This document shows, piece by piece, positions 48,258-57,649 of a stretch of 64,000 bases of DNA (position 1 is its first letter; each line of letters opens with the position of its first letter). The stretch lies in assembly GCA_034096865.1 (NCBI GenBank), contig JAWQFJ010000509.1, forward strand, positions 69,233 to 133,232. The letters are read 5' to 3'. The notes beneath the pieces were generated by a model, which made no database searches, was not told where the DNA came from, and saw only the letters and a program-made list of their open reading frames with translations. The position numbers and the translations under genes are program-made. The DNA comes from Theodoxus fluviatilis (lineage: Eukaryota > Mollusca > Gastropoda > Cycloneritida > Neritidae).

Positions 48258-48694
48258 GGTGAACCCGATGCAATCTCAATCAACGCACGCGCTTGCAGCG
48301 TCGGGGCACGGAGTGACGGACAGATGCTGAGACAGCAACAGCCAAGACAGAATGCTTGTCGCTGATCGCTTGAGACTTGTTCAGAAATGTTGCGCTCCAG
48401 ACAAGACTGACTGCAGTCTTGATGACACTGTCCTTGTTAAGGCTTTTTTTTCTTTTCCGTACGTGTTCATAAATTTTAACAGGCCCGAGGCCTATACATA
48501 CAATAAACAATTCATTCGTTCGTTTTCTCTCACTGTCATTGCAACTGGGCTACTGGCTACTGCATAAACGAACATTTGAAAGTCAGGGAAGCTTCTCAAA
48601 AGTTTAGCCCCTACCTTTCCTTCAGCGTCATCGGCATCCAGGGAGCAAATCGGTATCGATAGTTCTTCCATTTCCTAAGAAGTTTTGTCAGCAT
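40911..48694 (-). CDS. SETD9: SET domain-containing protein 9 (SETD9), complete, six coding exons
   Basis: Coding exons: 48694-48615, 47550-47216, 44121-43998, 42287-42172, 41586-41463, 41001-40911; total 870 nt, 289 residues (human SETD9 is about 300). All junctions keep frame (phases 2,1,2,1,2) and all introns end in AG; introns start GT except intron 2, which starts gcaagt (47215). The N-terminus MLTKLLRKWKNYRYRFAPWM matches the family start. The SET domain begins with GEGQKGVLVTGGRVP (115-129) and VVAMYPG (133-139), continues with FPSIGNKFIFQCLDG and IIDGNDRGLS, has NPLAIGQYVNN (205-215) in place of the usual RFxNHSC, and ends GEELRSNY (276-283), the GEELxxxY motif with the catalytic-site Tyr. 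The family is predicted to be a lysine methyltransferase; its substrates are poorly known. Introns 1 and 2 hold transposons and microsatellites. Identification is by remembered similarity but consistent across all exons. Confidence 0.92.
41846..41972. repeat. (GT)n microsatellite in SETD9 intron 4
   Basis: gt runs interrupted by gtaagtgt units, ending gcgcgcgc atgtgtgtgcaca. The gtaagt interruptions lie on the strand opposite to SETD9. Confidence 0.95.
42780..43100. repeat. Low-complexity GGT/GTA/GCA-rich region in SETD9 intron 3
   Basis: Imperfect triplets such as gtagcagtggtagc over about 300 bases. Open frames are Ser/Gly/Val or Thr/Ala shadows. Confidence 0.85.
43504..43527. repeat. C homopolymer
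   Basis: Uninterrupted run of about 24 c within SETD9 intron 3. Confidence 0.95.
44178..44512. repeat. 29-bp minisatellite beside SETD9 exon 3
   Basis: Unit tttacacctctaccactgtc plus acaacaaca, 29 bp, about 11 copies; two units carry an extra agtacc, and the end has a shortened unit. It lies in intron 2, starting about 57 bp upstream (in SETD9 sense) of the exon 3 splice acceptor at 44122. Long open frames over it (Tyr-Thr-Ser or His-Leu repeats) are shadows. Confidence 0.96.
44995..45198. repeat. Purine tract: G-rich then (GA)n
   Basis: gggtggggg-type runs (45020-45105) with many G triplets, G-quadruplex-prone on the plus strand, then about 38 ga units. Lies in SETD9 intron 2. Confidence 0.95.
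45258..46588 (+). mobile_element. PIF/Harbinger-like non-autonomous element in SETD9 intron 2
   Basis: Ends are ggccac(aaa)...ggtgtggttacggtaac on the left and the inverted counterpart on the right (gttaccttaaccacacc...ggcc). Both sides carry taa (45255-45257 and 46589-46591), the 3-bp TWA duplication of PIF/Harbinger elements. Inside, on the plus strand, are coding-like pieces: an ATG at 45491 opening MACRERLVATVTSKCDHQDG, and after the nested insertion CKADGDGFELAWGLTVGE with an acidic EEEEEDD stretch, ending at a good donor (ctg|gtaagt, 46368). The protein is unidentified. A frameshift separates the two parts. Confidence 0.7.
45667..46090. mobile_element. hAT-like MITE nested in the Harbinger-like element
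   Basis: Terminal inverted repeat cagagctgccaa / ttggcagctctg. The hexamer gtgatg flanks both sides (45661-45666 and 46091-46096), extending to 7 of 8 bases if the first c is excluded, as expected of the 8-bp hAT duplication. Inside are repeated cgtagca motifs, two G homopolymers (45788-45811 and about 45855) and a short (GT)n. No coding capacity. Confidence 0.7.
46674..46927. repeat. Compound (GA)n / G-rich / (ACAG)n / GGCA microsatellite
   Basis: Purine run, then about 20 acag units, ca, ggcaggca and interrupted acaga, all in SETD9 intron 2. Confidence 0.95.
47831..47870. repeat. (TC)n microsatellite in SETD9 intron 1
   Basis: About 20 tc units preceded by accccc repeats. Confidence 0.95.
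48130..48254 (+). mobile_element. LINE 3' tail with (AATC)n, running into (TC)n
   Basis: The phrase aggcagaaatgcctaaaatt followed by ataaataaag and then (aatc)n matches the 3' end of the antisense LINE at 51266 (reverse complement aggcagttatgcctaattca...aataaag...aatc repeats). Only the extreme 3' end remains; a (TC)n run follows at 48225-48254. Confidence 0.6.
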
Positions 48695-48907
48695 TGTTTA
48701 CACTGTTGCGGACGGCTAACCGGGGACTACTGACACCCTTTGTAGATCGCAGTTAGTGCGAGGGTATCAAAATTCTCGTGACACAAGGGCGCTGACATCT
48801 TGCAGCTCCGCACCAACTCAAAATTTCGATTGGACGCCAGGGTAGAGAGACATCTCCTACAATATTGTGCTGCAACAGACGAAGCTATCTAACATCAGAA
48901 ACCAAAA
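48695..48907. promoter_or_regulatory. Putative bidirectional promoter, SETD9 / plus-strand gene
   Basis: Only 213 bp separate the two divergent start codons. The interval has no TATA box but has an inverted CCAAT box (cgattggac, attgg at 48829-48833) and several CpGs. Divergent, short-spaced, TATA-less pairs commonly share a promoter; sharing here is inference from spacing. Confidence 0.55.
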
Positions 48908-48972
48908 ATGTCCGACAAGTTAGAAGACTTAAAAGAGAGACTTGACAACTTCAAATCAGAACTCCAGAAAGG
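48908..48972 (+). CDS. First coding exon of an unidentified gene (partial)
   Basis: ATG at 48908 in caaaaATGtcc (A at -3) opens MSDKLEDLKERLDNFKSELQ, 21 codons plus two bases, to a donor gg|gtatgt at 48973. The peptide is highly charged with leucines in heptad-like spacing, so probably coiled coil. Downstream exons were not found: the next 7 kb is mainly transposon debris, so they may lie far downstream or outside the window. It is head-to-head with SETD9. A spurious open frame cannot be excluded, but the position, context and splice signal agree. Confidence 0.5.
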
Positions 48973-50522
48973 GTATGTTGCTGCCTGATGTGCTATTCGC
49001 CCTGCTTTCTTCCAAGTTGACATGCTGACGTAGAAATCCTACACTACAGTCTACACTCTACAGTACAAGGGTGTGTGACTGAGGTTCGAAATGTGGAATA
49101 CAATCACTGTTCCTACCATAAAACGGCGTGTGCTTGCGATCCTGCGTTGTTTTGTCATATCCGTCATTTCAGACAGACGACAGAGAGAGTGGGTCTCGTA
49201 TCAGCCAACACGCATATGTGATATTTGTCTCATAACTGCATGCAGAGGTACAGTGTTGCATCAGAAAGCACACGGATAGCGGGAAGAGATGCTTTTAAAT
49301 CTAAAATGCATGAATCGTGTGAATACTAATGGTTCCTTTTCCACAGATCGGCTGTAACCAGGGAAGTGAGACGATCAGCCTGGTGTGTGCTTGTATAAAT
49401 TTTAGTACGTATTCATTCAAAGGTGCGAGCGCTTGTTCTTGACTGCACCAATGACACTGAGTGACTGACACTGACAGCAAAGACAGTATGAGCAAAGACC
49501 CTATAGGATCTTTGGTATGAGTTCGTGCGCGCAGGGCATGTGTATATTTGACAAACGGTAGAGCCTGCTTGATGGCCCGCCCGCTCTACGGCATGGTCGC
49601 AGAGTTTTTTGAGCCTGCTATAGAGAAGAGTGTGGTCATTAGATACGTAAAATCATCATCATACTGTCAGCGGAGAATCATAATGTAAAGTTCTTGCTGA
49701 GTGACAGCTAGTCTCGTAGCAGTAGTTGTCCTATTTGGCTCCTATCAGCAGCACTCTACAGTCCAGCCCTATTTCTTTTGAACTTGCGTATCTTTGTGTA
49801 TTTAAGGTCTTCCAATAAAAATAATTCGTGATGCTGTTGCAGTATCTTGGTGTTATAATTCCTCCATCATTGTTACCTTGAAGTTTACATGGGATTTGAT
49901 TATTGATCAGCACTTTTCAGACAATTGTCATGTCTTGATCACAGTAGTTGTGTTAATTTGAGAGAATGTTATCACTGAAGTGCAAGACAGTTAAACTTTG
50001 CACAATGTCATCTTCATGCTGGAGTCATCCACTGACTAAGACTAAAGTCCTTTTAGTTGAGATGGTGCTAATACCTCACAGTAACTGTGTGCATTCTATC
50101 TGGCACCACTGTGTTTGTCTTCAGAGGACCAGTAAAGGGTTGATTAAGTGAGCCAATAGTCAAGAGGTGACGTGCTAAGTGGTTTGAGCCCCATAATTGA
50201 GTGATAGGTCAACATTTAGCCTACATTCAATACCTTTAGCTTTACCTTTTCATTTAGTTTATCAGTTTAATCCAAAAGGATGTGGAGATAACATTTGCCT
50301 GGATGAGCTAGTGTTGCCTCTGTGGTCCTGAAACCATTAAACATCTCCCAGTAGCTCATGCAGTCATAAATGCTACCTGAGGCTGGCTGAGTTCTGCCGG
50401 AAACCATGAGTACCCCAGCATGCCAGCTGATGGGGAAGGTATTTAGCCAGCTCACATTGTGTGCTGGAATGAACATGATGATGTTTGATTGTTGTTATCA
50501 AACAGGAACTGTGTAAGGTTGG
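48973..50522. other. Presumed intron 1 of the plus-strand gene
   Basis: No exon, domain or structural repeat recognised. Confidence 0.35.
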
Positions 50523-50523
50523 C

Positions 50524-50581
<58 letters not shown>
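50523..50581. repeat. (GT)n microsatellite
   Basis: About 29 pure gt units. Confidence 0.97.
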
Positions 50582-50583
<2 letters not shown>

Positions 50584-51265
50584 CTTCCCTAGATTTTCAG
50601 GACAATTACTGATTATTGGTACACTGTTGTAGGTACAGCCTGAGGTTGGTACTATGACAATAATTTCCTATCAGCATGTATGCGTTTTTGAAATGAGCAA
50701 ATGCCACAAGTGGTGTTAATACCAGCCAGTGTCCAATACTGCAACATCCAGTATACTGAGAGCCAGTACTGTGCATGCCTCACCTTTTTTATGACTTCTC
50801 AAAGAGAAAATATCTGATCAAGTCATGTTGTTATATACTACTTCATTGTTTAAATTTACTTTTTATTTACTTGTGAAACACAGACTTTCAGGGGGAAAAA
50901 AACACCAAAACCCCGCTGTCCCAGATCTTAGTAACGGCACACATCTGTCATGTGCTGTTAATCCCTCGCTGCATGTTGTCAAAACACTGTTAATAAATTC
51001 ATGTCACAGTTAACTGTAGACTTAATGGATGTAGAAGTAGTTCTGTAAAACTTGGATGAAGCAGCATTCATCTCAGGGAAACATGCTGTCTTCTATCATT
51101 CTGTTATGACACTAAAGTCTCCAGGGTGAATAATTAAAAAAGATAATTGCTGATGAAAATTTGTAAGGAAAATGTATTATCATACATACCTTGTGTTTTC
51201 ATCTGGAGATCTTATATCTGAAGAATGGTGAAAGTTGATGACTGCACTGAGCAGAGGATGTAGAG
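50582..51265. other. Non-coding, nothing recognised
   Basis: AT-rich unique sequence between the GT array and the LINE 3' tail. Confidence 0.35.
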
Positions 51266-52541
51266 GATTGATTGATTGATTGATTAAACTTTATTTTTAA
51301 AGGAAAATACATGAATTAGGCATAACTGCCTATCTTACATCCAGCCCTTGTTAAAACAAGAAAACAAACAAATCCAATCTCATCCCCCACCCCTACCCAC
51401 CCACCCACCCTCTATCCCACACAAAATTCACACAATAACAGAGGTTACAATCAATTCATGGTAACAAAATACCACGTTGAAAATAGCCACAAAGTGAATT
51501 TAGAATAAGATGAAAGTATCTAGGATGACTGCATAAGAAAAGTATGTAGTTTCAATTTAAATTTCTCTAAAGATTTCGCAATTTTTAGAGAATTGGATAG
51601 TGTGTTCCACATAGTAGTCTCTGAATAAGACAGGCTATGTTTAAACAAATCAGTCCTAGGTTGTGGTATTATAAAGTTATGTACACGAATATTTGAATGT
51701 TGGAATAAGTTTATCAAATAATCAGGCACATCACAATCATTAATTCTTTTCATTAAGACACATTTATTGAATTGTAAATGCTTATGAAAAGGCAATATGT
51801 TAATTTAGTTCTTTCATTTTTTCATTTGTAGATAGTGAACTATCTGTTATCATAAGCTTAGAGGCTCTTTAATACAATGACTTCAGCCTTTTCAAGTTAG
51901 TCACTACAGCCATTCCAAGCGTCACTACAGCCATCCCAAATTGTTGATGCATAATTAATGTGAGATAAGATATGAGCATGGAAGAAGATTTTTCAAGTTT
52001 GAAGTTAACAATATGTCTTAATTTGGTGAGAAGAAATAGATTAATTGATATTTTTTTACAAATATAATCAATGTGTGATTGCCATCCTAAATGATCAGTT
52101 ATTACACCAAGAACTTTGTGCTCAACAATGTTTTCGATTCTCAAAGAATCAAGAACAAGAGGAAGAGATAAAGGATATATTTGATTTTTTGTCTCGTAGT
52201 TATCACCATATATTTCGTTTTGGAAGGATTAATGACCATATGATTCAAAGAGCACCAGGAACGTATTTCATCCAGGCTCCTTTGAAGTTTCACTGCCACA
52301 TATTCAGTCCTGACACCTGAGGTTGAAAGTGTTACATCATCAGCAAACATATCACATGTAACCTCTTTATCAGAGATATGTAATGGTAGGTCACTGATGA
52401 ATAGGCAGAACAAAAGAGGACCTAAGACAGTACCTTGATGCACACCCACTTGTAAATGGCCACAAAAAGAAGCATGTCCATTGAAATAGACATACTGCTG
52501 TCTGTCTTTCAAGAATGATTGAAAGAATTTCACTGTGTTAC

Positions 52542-52556
52542 AACCATTTAGATATT
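52542..52556. repeat. 15-bp target-site duplication, left copy
   Basis: aaccatttagatatt, repeated exactly at 53234-53248 on the other side of the Penelope-like element. Confidence 0.85.
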
Positions 52557-53233
52557 ATAAAAAAGAAACAAACACACGACAAACACCAAAATCAAAGTCT
52601 TTCGGGCACACGCCCTTCTTCAGTGAACATTACAGACAAACATAAATGATGCAACACGTGACGTAAAAAAACTTTAGAATGACATGACGTAGGCACTCAA
52701 AACTCTCCCTCTCTCTCTCTCTCTCTCCCTCTCTCTCTCTCTAGTTATCTCTATGTCTTTAACTTTCTCTCTATAACTCTCTCTCTCTCTCAACCTCTCT
52801 CTCTCCCTCTCTCTTTCTCTATCTCTATATCTCTCTATCTCCCTTCAACTTTCTCTCTATCTCTAACTCTCTCTCTAAGTGTTCATAGTTCCATCCATCT
52901 ATCTCTCTCAGTCTAACACATTCAGTCCTTCAGGGTAGTTGGTGCGCAACTTGAAGCGCCAGAACTTCTCTCTCCGCTTTCGGATGTTAGCATCGTCCAC
53001 ATGTATCTTCTCGATAATGGTCACTCTCATGTGGGATAGGCAATGCCCAGGGGACCTGAAGTGCTTAGCCACTAGGGTGTCTAAGTCATTGCGGATGGCG
53101 TGCGTGTGTCTGTAAAACCTTCTACGGATTGTCTGGCCAGTCTCACCCACATACTGCCTGTCGAGACACTTCTCACAGTCAATGAGATAGATGACGTTGG
53201 TTGACGTGCACGACAAGCAGTCTCTGATGTGGA
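52557..53233 (-). mobile_element. Penelope-like element, 5'-truncated, with GIY-YIG endonuclease
   Basis: Minus-strand reading from about 53225 to 52908: NVIYLIDCEKCLDRQYVGETGQT holds the GIY-YIG pair (VIYLI...QYVGETG), with RRRFYRHTHAI (catalytic Arg region), AKHFRSPGHCLSHM and a stop. This is the C-terminal endonuclease of Penelope-like retroelements, including their CxxC insert (CEKC). The 3' region holds a CT-rich tract (52706-52890) and ends in the phrase found in such elements (cactgaagaagggcgtgtgc). A 15-bp duplication flanks it. Only the endonuclease end remains; the reverse transcriptase is missing. Confidence 0.85.
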
Positions 53234-53248
53234 AACCATTTAGATATT
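53234..53248. repeat. 15-bp target-site duplication, right copy
   Basis: Exact repeat of 52542-52556. Confidence 0.85.
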
Positions 53249-53613
53249 GTGATAATTTTTAAATTAAAATGTCATGATGAACCATGTCAAATGCTTTCTA
53301 TAGATCAAGAAAGACGGAACCAATCAACTGTGACCTATTAATGGCACATAGCCAAGAATCAATCAATCAAGTTAATGCTGTGTGGCAAGAATGTTTTGGC
53401 CGAAAACCCGATTGAAGAGAATAAAGTAGATCATGTTGATCCAGATATGCCATCAAATGCTTGTGAACATGCTTTTCAAGTGGCGTTGATAGTATAGAAA
53501 GTATTGAAATGGGTCTAAAATCATCAATATTCAAAGGGGTCTTCATTTTTGGTAAAGGAATAACTTTGGCTATTTTCCATTCATCGGGGAACGTGTGATT
53601 GATGATACACAAG

Positions 53614-53615
<2 letters not shown>

Positions 53616-53660
<45 letters not shown>
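53616..53660. repeat. (AT)n microsatellite inside LINE A
   Basis: About 22 at units. Confidence 0.97.
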
Positions 53661-53662
<2 letters not shown>

Positions 53663-54530
53663 TGAGAGATTCAATAATGTATGGAATAGAAATTTTCTAA
53701 ATGAAGGTGTTAATACCATCATGTCCAACTGATTTCTTATTCATCTTCTCAAGAAATATGCCAACTTCATGAATGCCAAGAAGTGGTATCTCAAATTATT
53801 TAGACTTGGACAATCTTCCTTTGCAAAAATCCCTCAAAATCAATTCTCCGGAAAGGTTATTTTGCACATTGACAGTAATAAATTTTGGGCCACAGAAAGA
53901 ATGTGAGCATTGCATTCATCAACATTAACTGTCAAAGATGCTACAGCAGATTTAACTTTGTTTCGATTAGTAAAGGTATTGATGGCTTTCCACACCGAAG
54001 CCGTATCCTTATTATCTTCTATAATCTTTTAAAAATATTCTTTTTTAGCTTTTCTTACCAGACTCTTAACAAAATTACGCTGTTTTTTGTAAGCTGGGAA
54101 ATGTCCATTTTTTCTTTATCGATCTCTCAGTCATTGCTAACATTACATCCTTTGTCATTCATGGTGGAAGCGTTGGATGACGTACACGTTTGTTTTTCAT
54201 AGGAGCATTTCCGTCAATAACTGATAGGAAAAGACTATACCAAAGTTTCAGTGCATTGTTGGGGTTTGCAACATTACAGAATACTTCATTTTATAGTGTA
54301 GTCAAAGCTAAGCAGAATGCGTCTATATAACATTTCTTGAAACATCTATTATGTATGTAGGTGTGGTGATCTTTCCTACACTTAGGAGTTCTGGATTGGA
54401 TAGTGATCATTAAGACCTACATTAGGTGACCATACATCTTTAACAATACAACTGTTTGTGGTATATAAATGATCTATCAAAGCTGATGTCACCTGTGTGA
54501 CTCTTGTTGCAGTTTGAACTAATTGTGTGA

Positions 54531-55135
54531 GACCAAAGAGAGCAATGATTTATGTGTGAGTTCCAGTCTAACTGTTCGTCAATCATCACCCCAAGCACAT
54601 TGTGTTTTTTCACCTTTCACCTTTGCTGTCGGTCCTGCATCAAGTGAGAGTGGGAGTGACAAAGGATGTAGTTAATGTTTTTGCCTTGTGGTTATCACCA
54701 TATACTTGGTTTTGGACGGGTTGAGGACAATATGATTTGAAAGACACCAGCAACATATTTCATCAAGGCTCTATTGGAGTTTATCTGCCACAGTTTTGGT
54801 TGAGCTGTCCACGGTAGACTGCGTTGTATCATCTGCAAACATGTTACATGAGATCTTTCTATCTGTGACATACAATGGTAGGTCATTAATGAATAAGCAG
54901 AATAAAAGGGGGCCTAGTACAGATCCCTGTGGGACACCCGCTTTTAGAATACCATACTTGGAAACGTGCCCATCGAATTGGACACATTGTTGTCGATTAT
55001 CCAGGAATGACTGAAAAGACTTCACAGTCGTATGACCATGAAAATAAACAGCTAGTTTATCCAATAGTATGCCGTGATGTACCATGTCAAAGGCTTTTAT
55101 AAAATCTAGGAAGACAGATCCTATCATCACTTTTG
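54531..55135 (-). pseudogene. LINE B fragment, same family as LINE A
   Basis: Minus-strand reading from 55130: GSVFLDFIKAFDMVHHGILL, FQSFLDNRQQCVQFDGH, LKAGVPQGSVLGPLLFCLF, MFADDTTQST, NPSKTKYMV and NVLGVMIDEQLDWNSHI. Residues align with LINE A (FLKDRQQYVYFNGH, VLGPLLFCLFISDLPL), so it is a second, better preserved copy. It is truncated at 55135 next to a (GA)n/(GATA)n tract and joins LINE A's endonuclease near 54530. Confidence 0.8.
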
Positions 55136-55142
55136 TGGTGTT

Positions 55143-55181
<39 letters not shown>

Positions 55182-55199
55182 AGATAGATAGATAGAGAG
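55136..55199. repeat. (GA)n(GATA)n microsatellite
   Basis: Lies between two antisense LINE fragments and may include the 3' tail of the second. Confidence 0.95.
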
Positions 55200-55604
55200 A
55201 ACTCGAACTCAACTCGAAACTTTATTGATAGGGCCACCAGCCCATTACAAATGACAATACAACACAATCTTAATAATTTGCTACATTTATGACAAAACTC
55301 CATTCAACTCCAATATGGCAACTTCTCTCCTTTTCATCACATTATAAAGATAGGTGCGAACAGCTCGTAAAATGGTTTGCTCCCATAAAGTATACAAATA
55401 CATTGACATCTCGTACGTGAGTAACCAAATATTTGACTCGTAAATCGCTCACGGCTGGATATCTAATTAAAACATGGTATTCGTTTTCGTCCTCCTCCTG
55501 GCAGGATGGACACAATAATTGGATCATTGTCTCGAATCGGTGCTTGTGGATATACAGTTCACTGGTACCAAAACGAAATTTAACAAACGCCTCTTTGAAA
55601 ACCT

Positions 55605-55606
<2 letters not shown>
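55200..55606 (-). pseudogene. LINE C 3' fragment with Cys/His knuckle
   Basis: Minus-strand reading from 55606: VFKEAFVKFRFGTSELYIHK, then LLCPSCQEEDENEYHVLIRYP and DLRVKYL, a stop at 55342, and a 3' end aataaagtttcgagttgagt. The peptide parallels the one at 29517 (FRMGLNSL..., CPSC...EDEMHFILHC). The usual final Cys of the knuckle is Tyr here (IRYP), a likely decay mutation. Its 5' edge is a (CT)n tract at 55608. Confidence 0.7.

Positions 55607-55607
<1 letters not shown>

Positions 55608-55662
<55 letters not shown>
55608..55662. repeat. (GA)n microsatellite
   Basis: About 27 ga units at the truncated 5' edge of LINE C. Confidence 0.97.
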
Positions 55663-56945
55663 ATTGTAAACAAAATATTACATTAGTGAGACTTCCGAGG
55701 ATGCAAACGAGAAATTGTTGGGTGATCTAGATTACTTAGCTGCAAAGCAACAATTGATAAAAGTCGGTAACGAAATGGAATGCAAACCACGCTAGCAAAT
55801 ATCCCGAGTTAAGAGAAGTTAACACCTTACGACCACCTGCGTCACATCCTACTCATTCCCAAAGCAATTTTACTGGCATGAATCAGCTGGCCCCACAACA
55901 CACCTGCCGTCCATCTTCGTAGCAAACACGACGTGGTGAAGACGTTGAACGAACGATATTCAAACGTTTCACGAGGTTTGGCCTGGCGCGGGGCAAGCAA
56001 ACCAAATTGGCCATTGCCTGAAGTATGGAACTGCCGCAGCGCTAGTTTAATACAAGTCCTCCCCCCTCAGCCCAAAGCAACCGCAAAGCATGTTAGCCGT
56101 CTGCGCAGGCGGAAGCTGAAAGGATGGAGCGCAGAGAGTGGCGATTGGCCACAATGGCTGGGGGTAGGCAATGGAATTACTGACGGACGCGCAGGAGGAC
56201 CGGGCACTGCGCGTTGAAGACAACTTGGCTCGCCCTGTCTCGCTGTGTCTGCTCTTTGTCCCCTGAATTACGGCCCGTCAAAAGCGGTTTTGTGGCGCTG
56301 GTCCCCCTGTGTGAGCTTTCGTTGAAACGAGGCTCCGGGGGCGAAATAGAGTTGTCTTGCAGAGCCATACTTCAAAAAGAAGTATTTTCTTTTGATTACC
56401 CACCGCCGGCAAGCATTCCTTCCCGCGGCATAGAGATGCAATTCTTGAGCTGCCGATGGACACTTGTTTTCAGCTAACTCAAGCACACACACACGCACAC
56501 GCAGACACCAAACATAAAAAAGAGAAGCGGCAGAAAGACAGGGCGGCGGTCGATGCAACTCCCTTGCTGCTGCCTGGCTGGAGATGAAAACAGCAATTTG
56601 GAAGGTGCCGGCCCTCGGGGTCGAAGGTCCGGGGACGTTTTGACGTCGATGCCAATCTCCTAGACGAAAATTATATTGTGGACGGTGCCAAACAGCCCCG
56701 GTTCTGGATGGCTGCCTTCCATCTCCCAGTGTCACCGGCAGTTCTGGAGTAATTGGCGCCTGGAACAACGGACAGCGGCACAAAAGTCCCTGCACAGGCT
56801 TGCAAATCAGCTGGGAGTAGCTCCAGTGATCTCCTGCATGAAGACGGTTCTTGTTTTCCTGTAGCAGAGATTTGTCAGCTGAGATTCTTTCGAGAGTTTT
56901 CTGGGAGTGGATTGTTAGCGCGCGCGTGTTTGTGGAAAAATACAA
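55663..56945. other. GC-richer, nothing recognised
   Basis: 55930-56860 is GC- and CpG-richer than its surroundings, with gattggcc (CCAAT-type) at about 56141, but no exon or domain could be supported. Open frames on both strands run out into GT-repeat shadows. Confidence 0.35.
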
Positions 56946-57185
<240 letters not shown>

Positions 57186-57649
57186 ATGTATGTGTTTATA
57201 AATATACTTATACATGACATTTTCTTTCAATACTGACAGAGAAATGCGGTATTACAAGTGTAGAAAAATGAAAGTTCAGTCAGACAAATTGCCTGGATGA
57301 GTTTTGAGTAAAAAGAGGCAACAGCGGTAGTGGTTTGTCTGAGATATACACAGTTTGTAAGACTGTAACACGAACTTGTCTGATGCTGGTCGGATAGCAG
57401 TAATGTTTCCGGAAGCAAATTGTCTTCGAGATGTCTGTAACTTCGTCCATGCCAATCTAAAACACTGTTGTTCCTGATAAATTAATATGACTAAGGCCAC
57501 ATAAATTAGTGGTAGACGTACATCTTATTCGCTTTTCACGTCAATGAGGAGCGGACACATGTGCTGATCGGAGAAAACGGGCGTGTAGCCAAAATGTTCA
57601 GGGTTTGAGTGAAGTGACAGAGAAGAAGTATGTCCCAAAAGTGTTCTTG
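57186..57649. other. Non-coding, nothing recognised
   Basis: Unique sequence between the GT array and a LINE 3' tail. Confidence 0.35.

Larger units (their letters stand above)
51266..54530 (-). pseudogene. Jockey/CR1-superfamily LINE A, endonuclease end to 3' tail, broken
   Basis: Minus-strand reading from 54530: end of an AP-endonuclease (TSALIDHLYTTN, LNDHYPI motif), then SVWKAINTFTNRN, reverse transcriptase KKSVGHDGINTF, FPDEWKIAKVIPLPKM, DDFRPISILSILSTPLEKHV, FRPKHSCHTAL, a broken VFLDL-KAFDMVHHDIL, VHQGTVLGPLLFCLFISDLP, the catalytic MFADDVTLS, NPSKTKYMVITTRQ, and the C-terminal PRTDLFKHSLSYSETTMWN and FKLKLHTFL. Several stops and frameshifts. The 3' tail is (AATC)n at 51285-51266. It is interrupted by a Penelope-like element (52557-53233) and by (AT)n at 53616-53660. 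Clade from memory. Confidence 0.8.

Noticed and set aside
52908..53216. Host GIY-YIG endonuclease gene
   Set aside because: The CxxC insert, the 3' region and the flanking target duplication identify a Penelope-like element.
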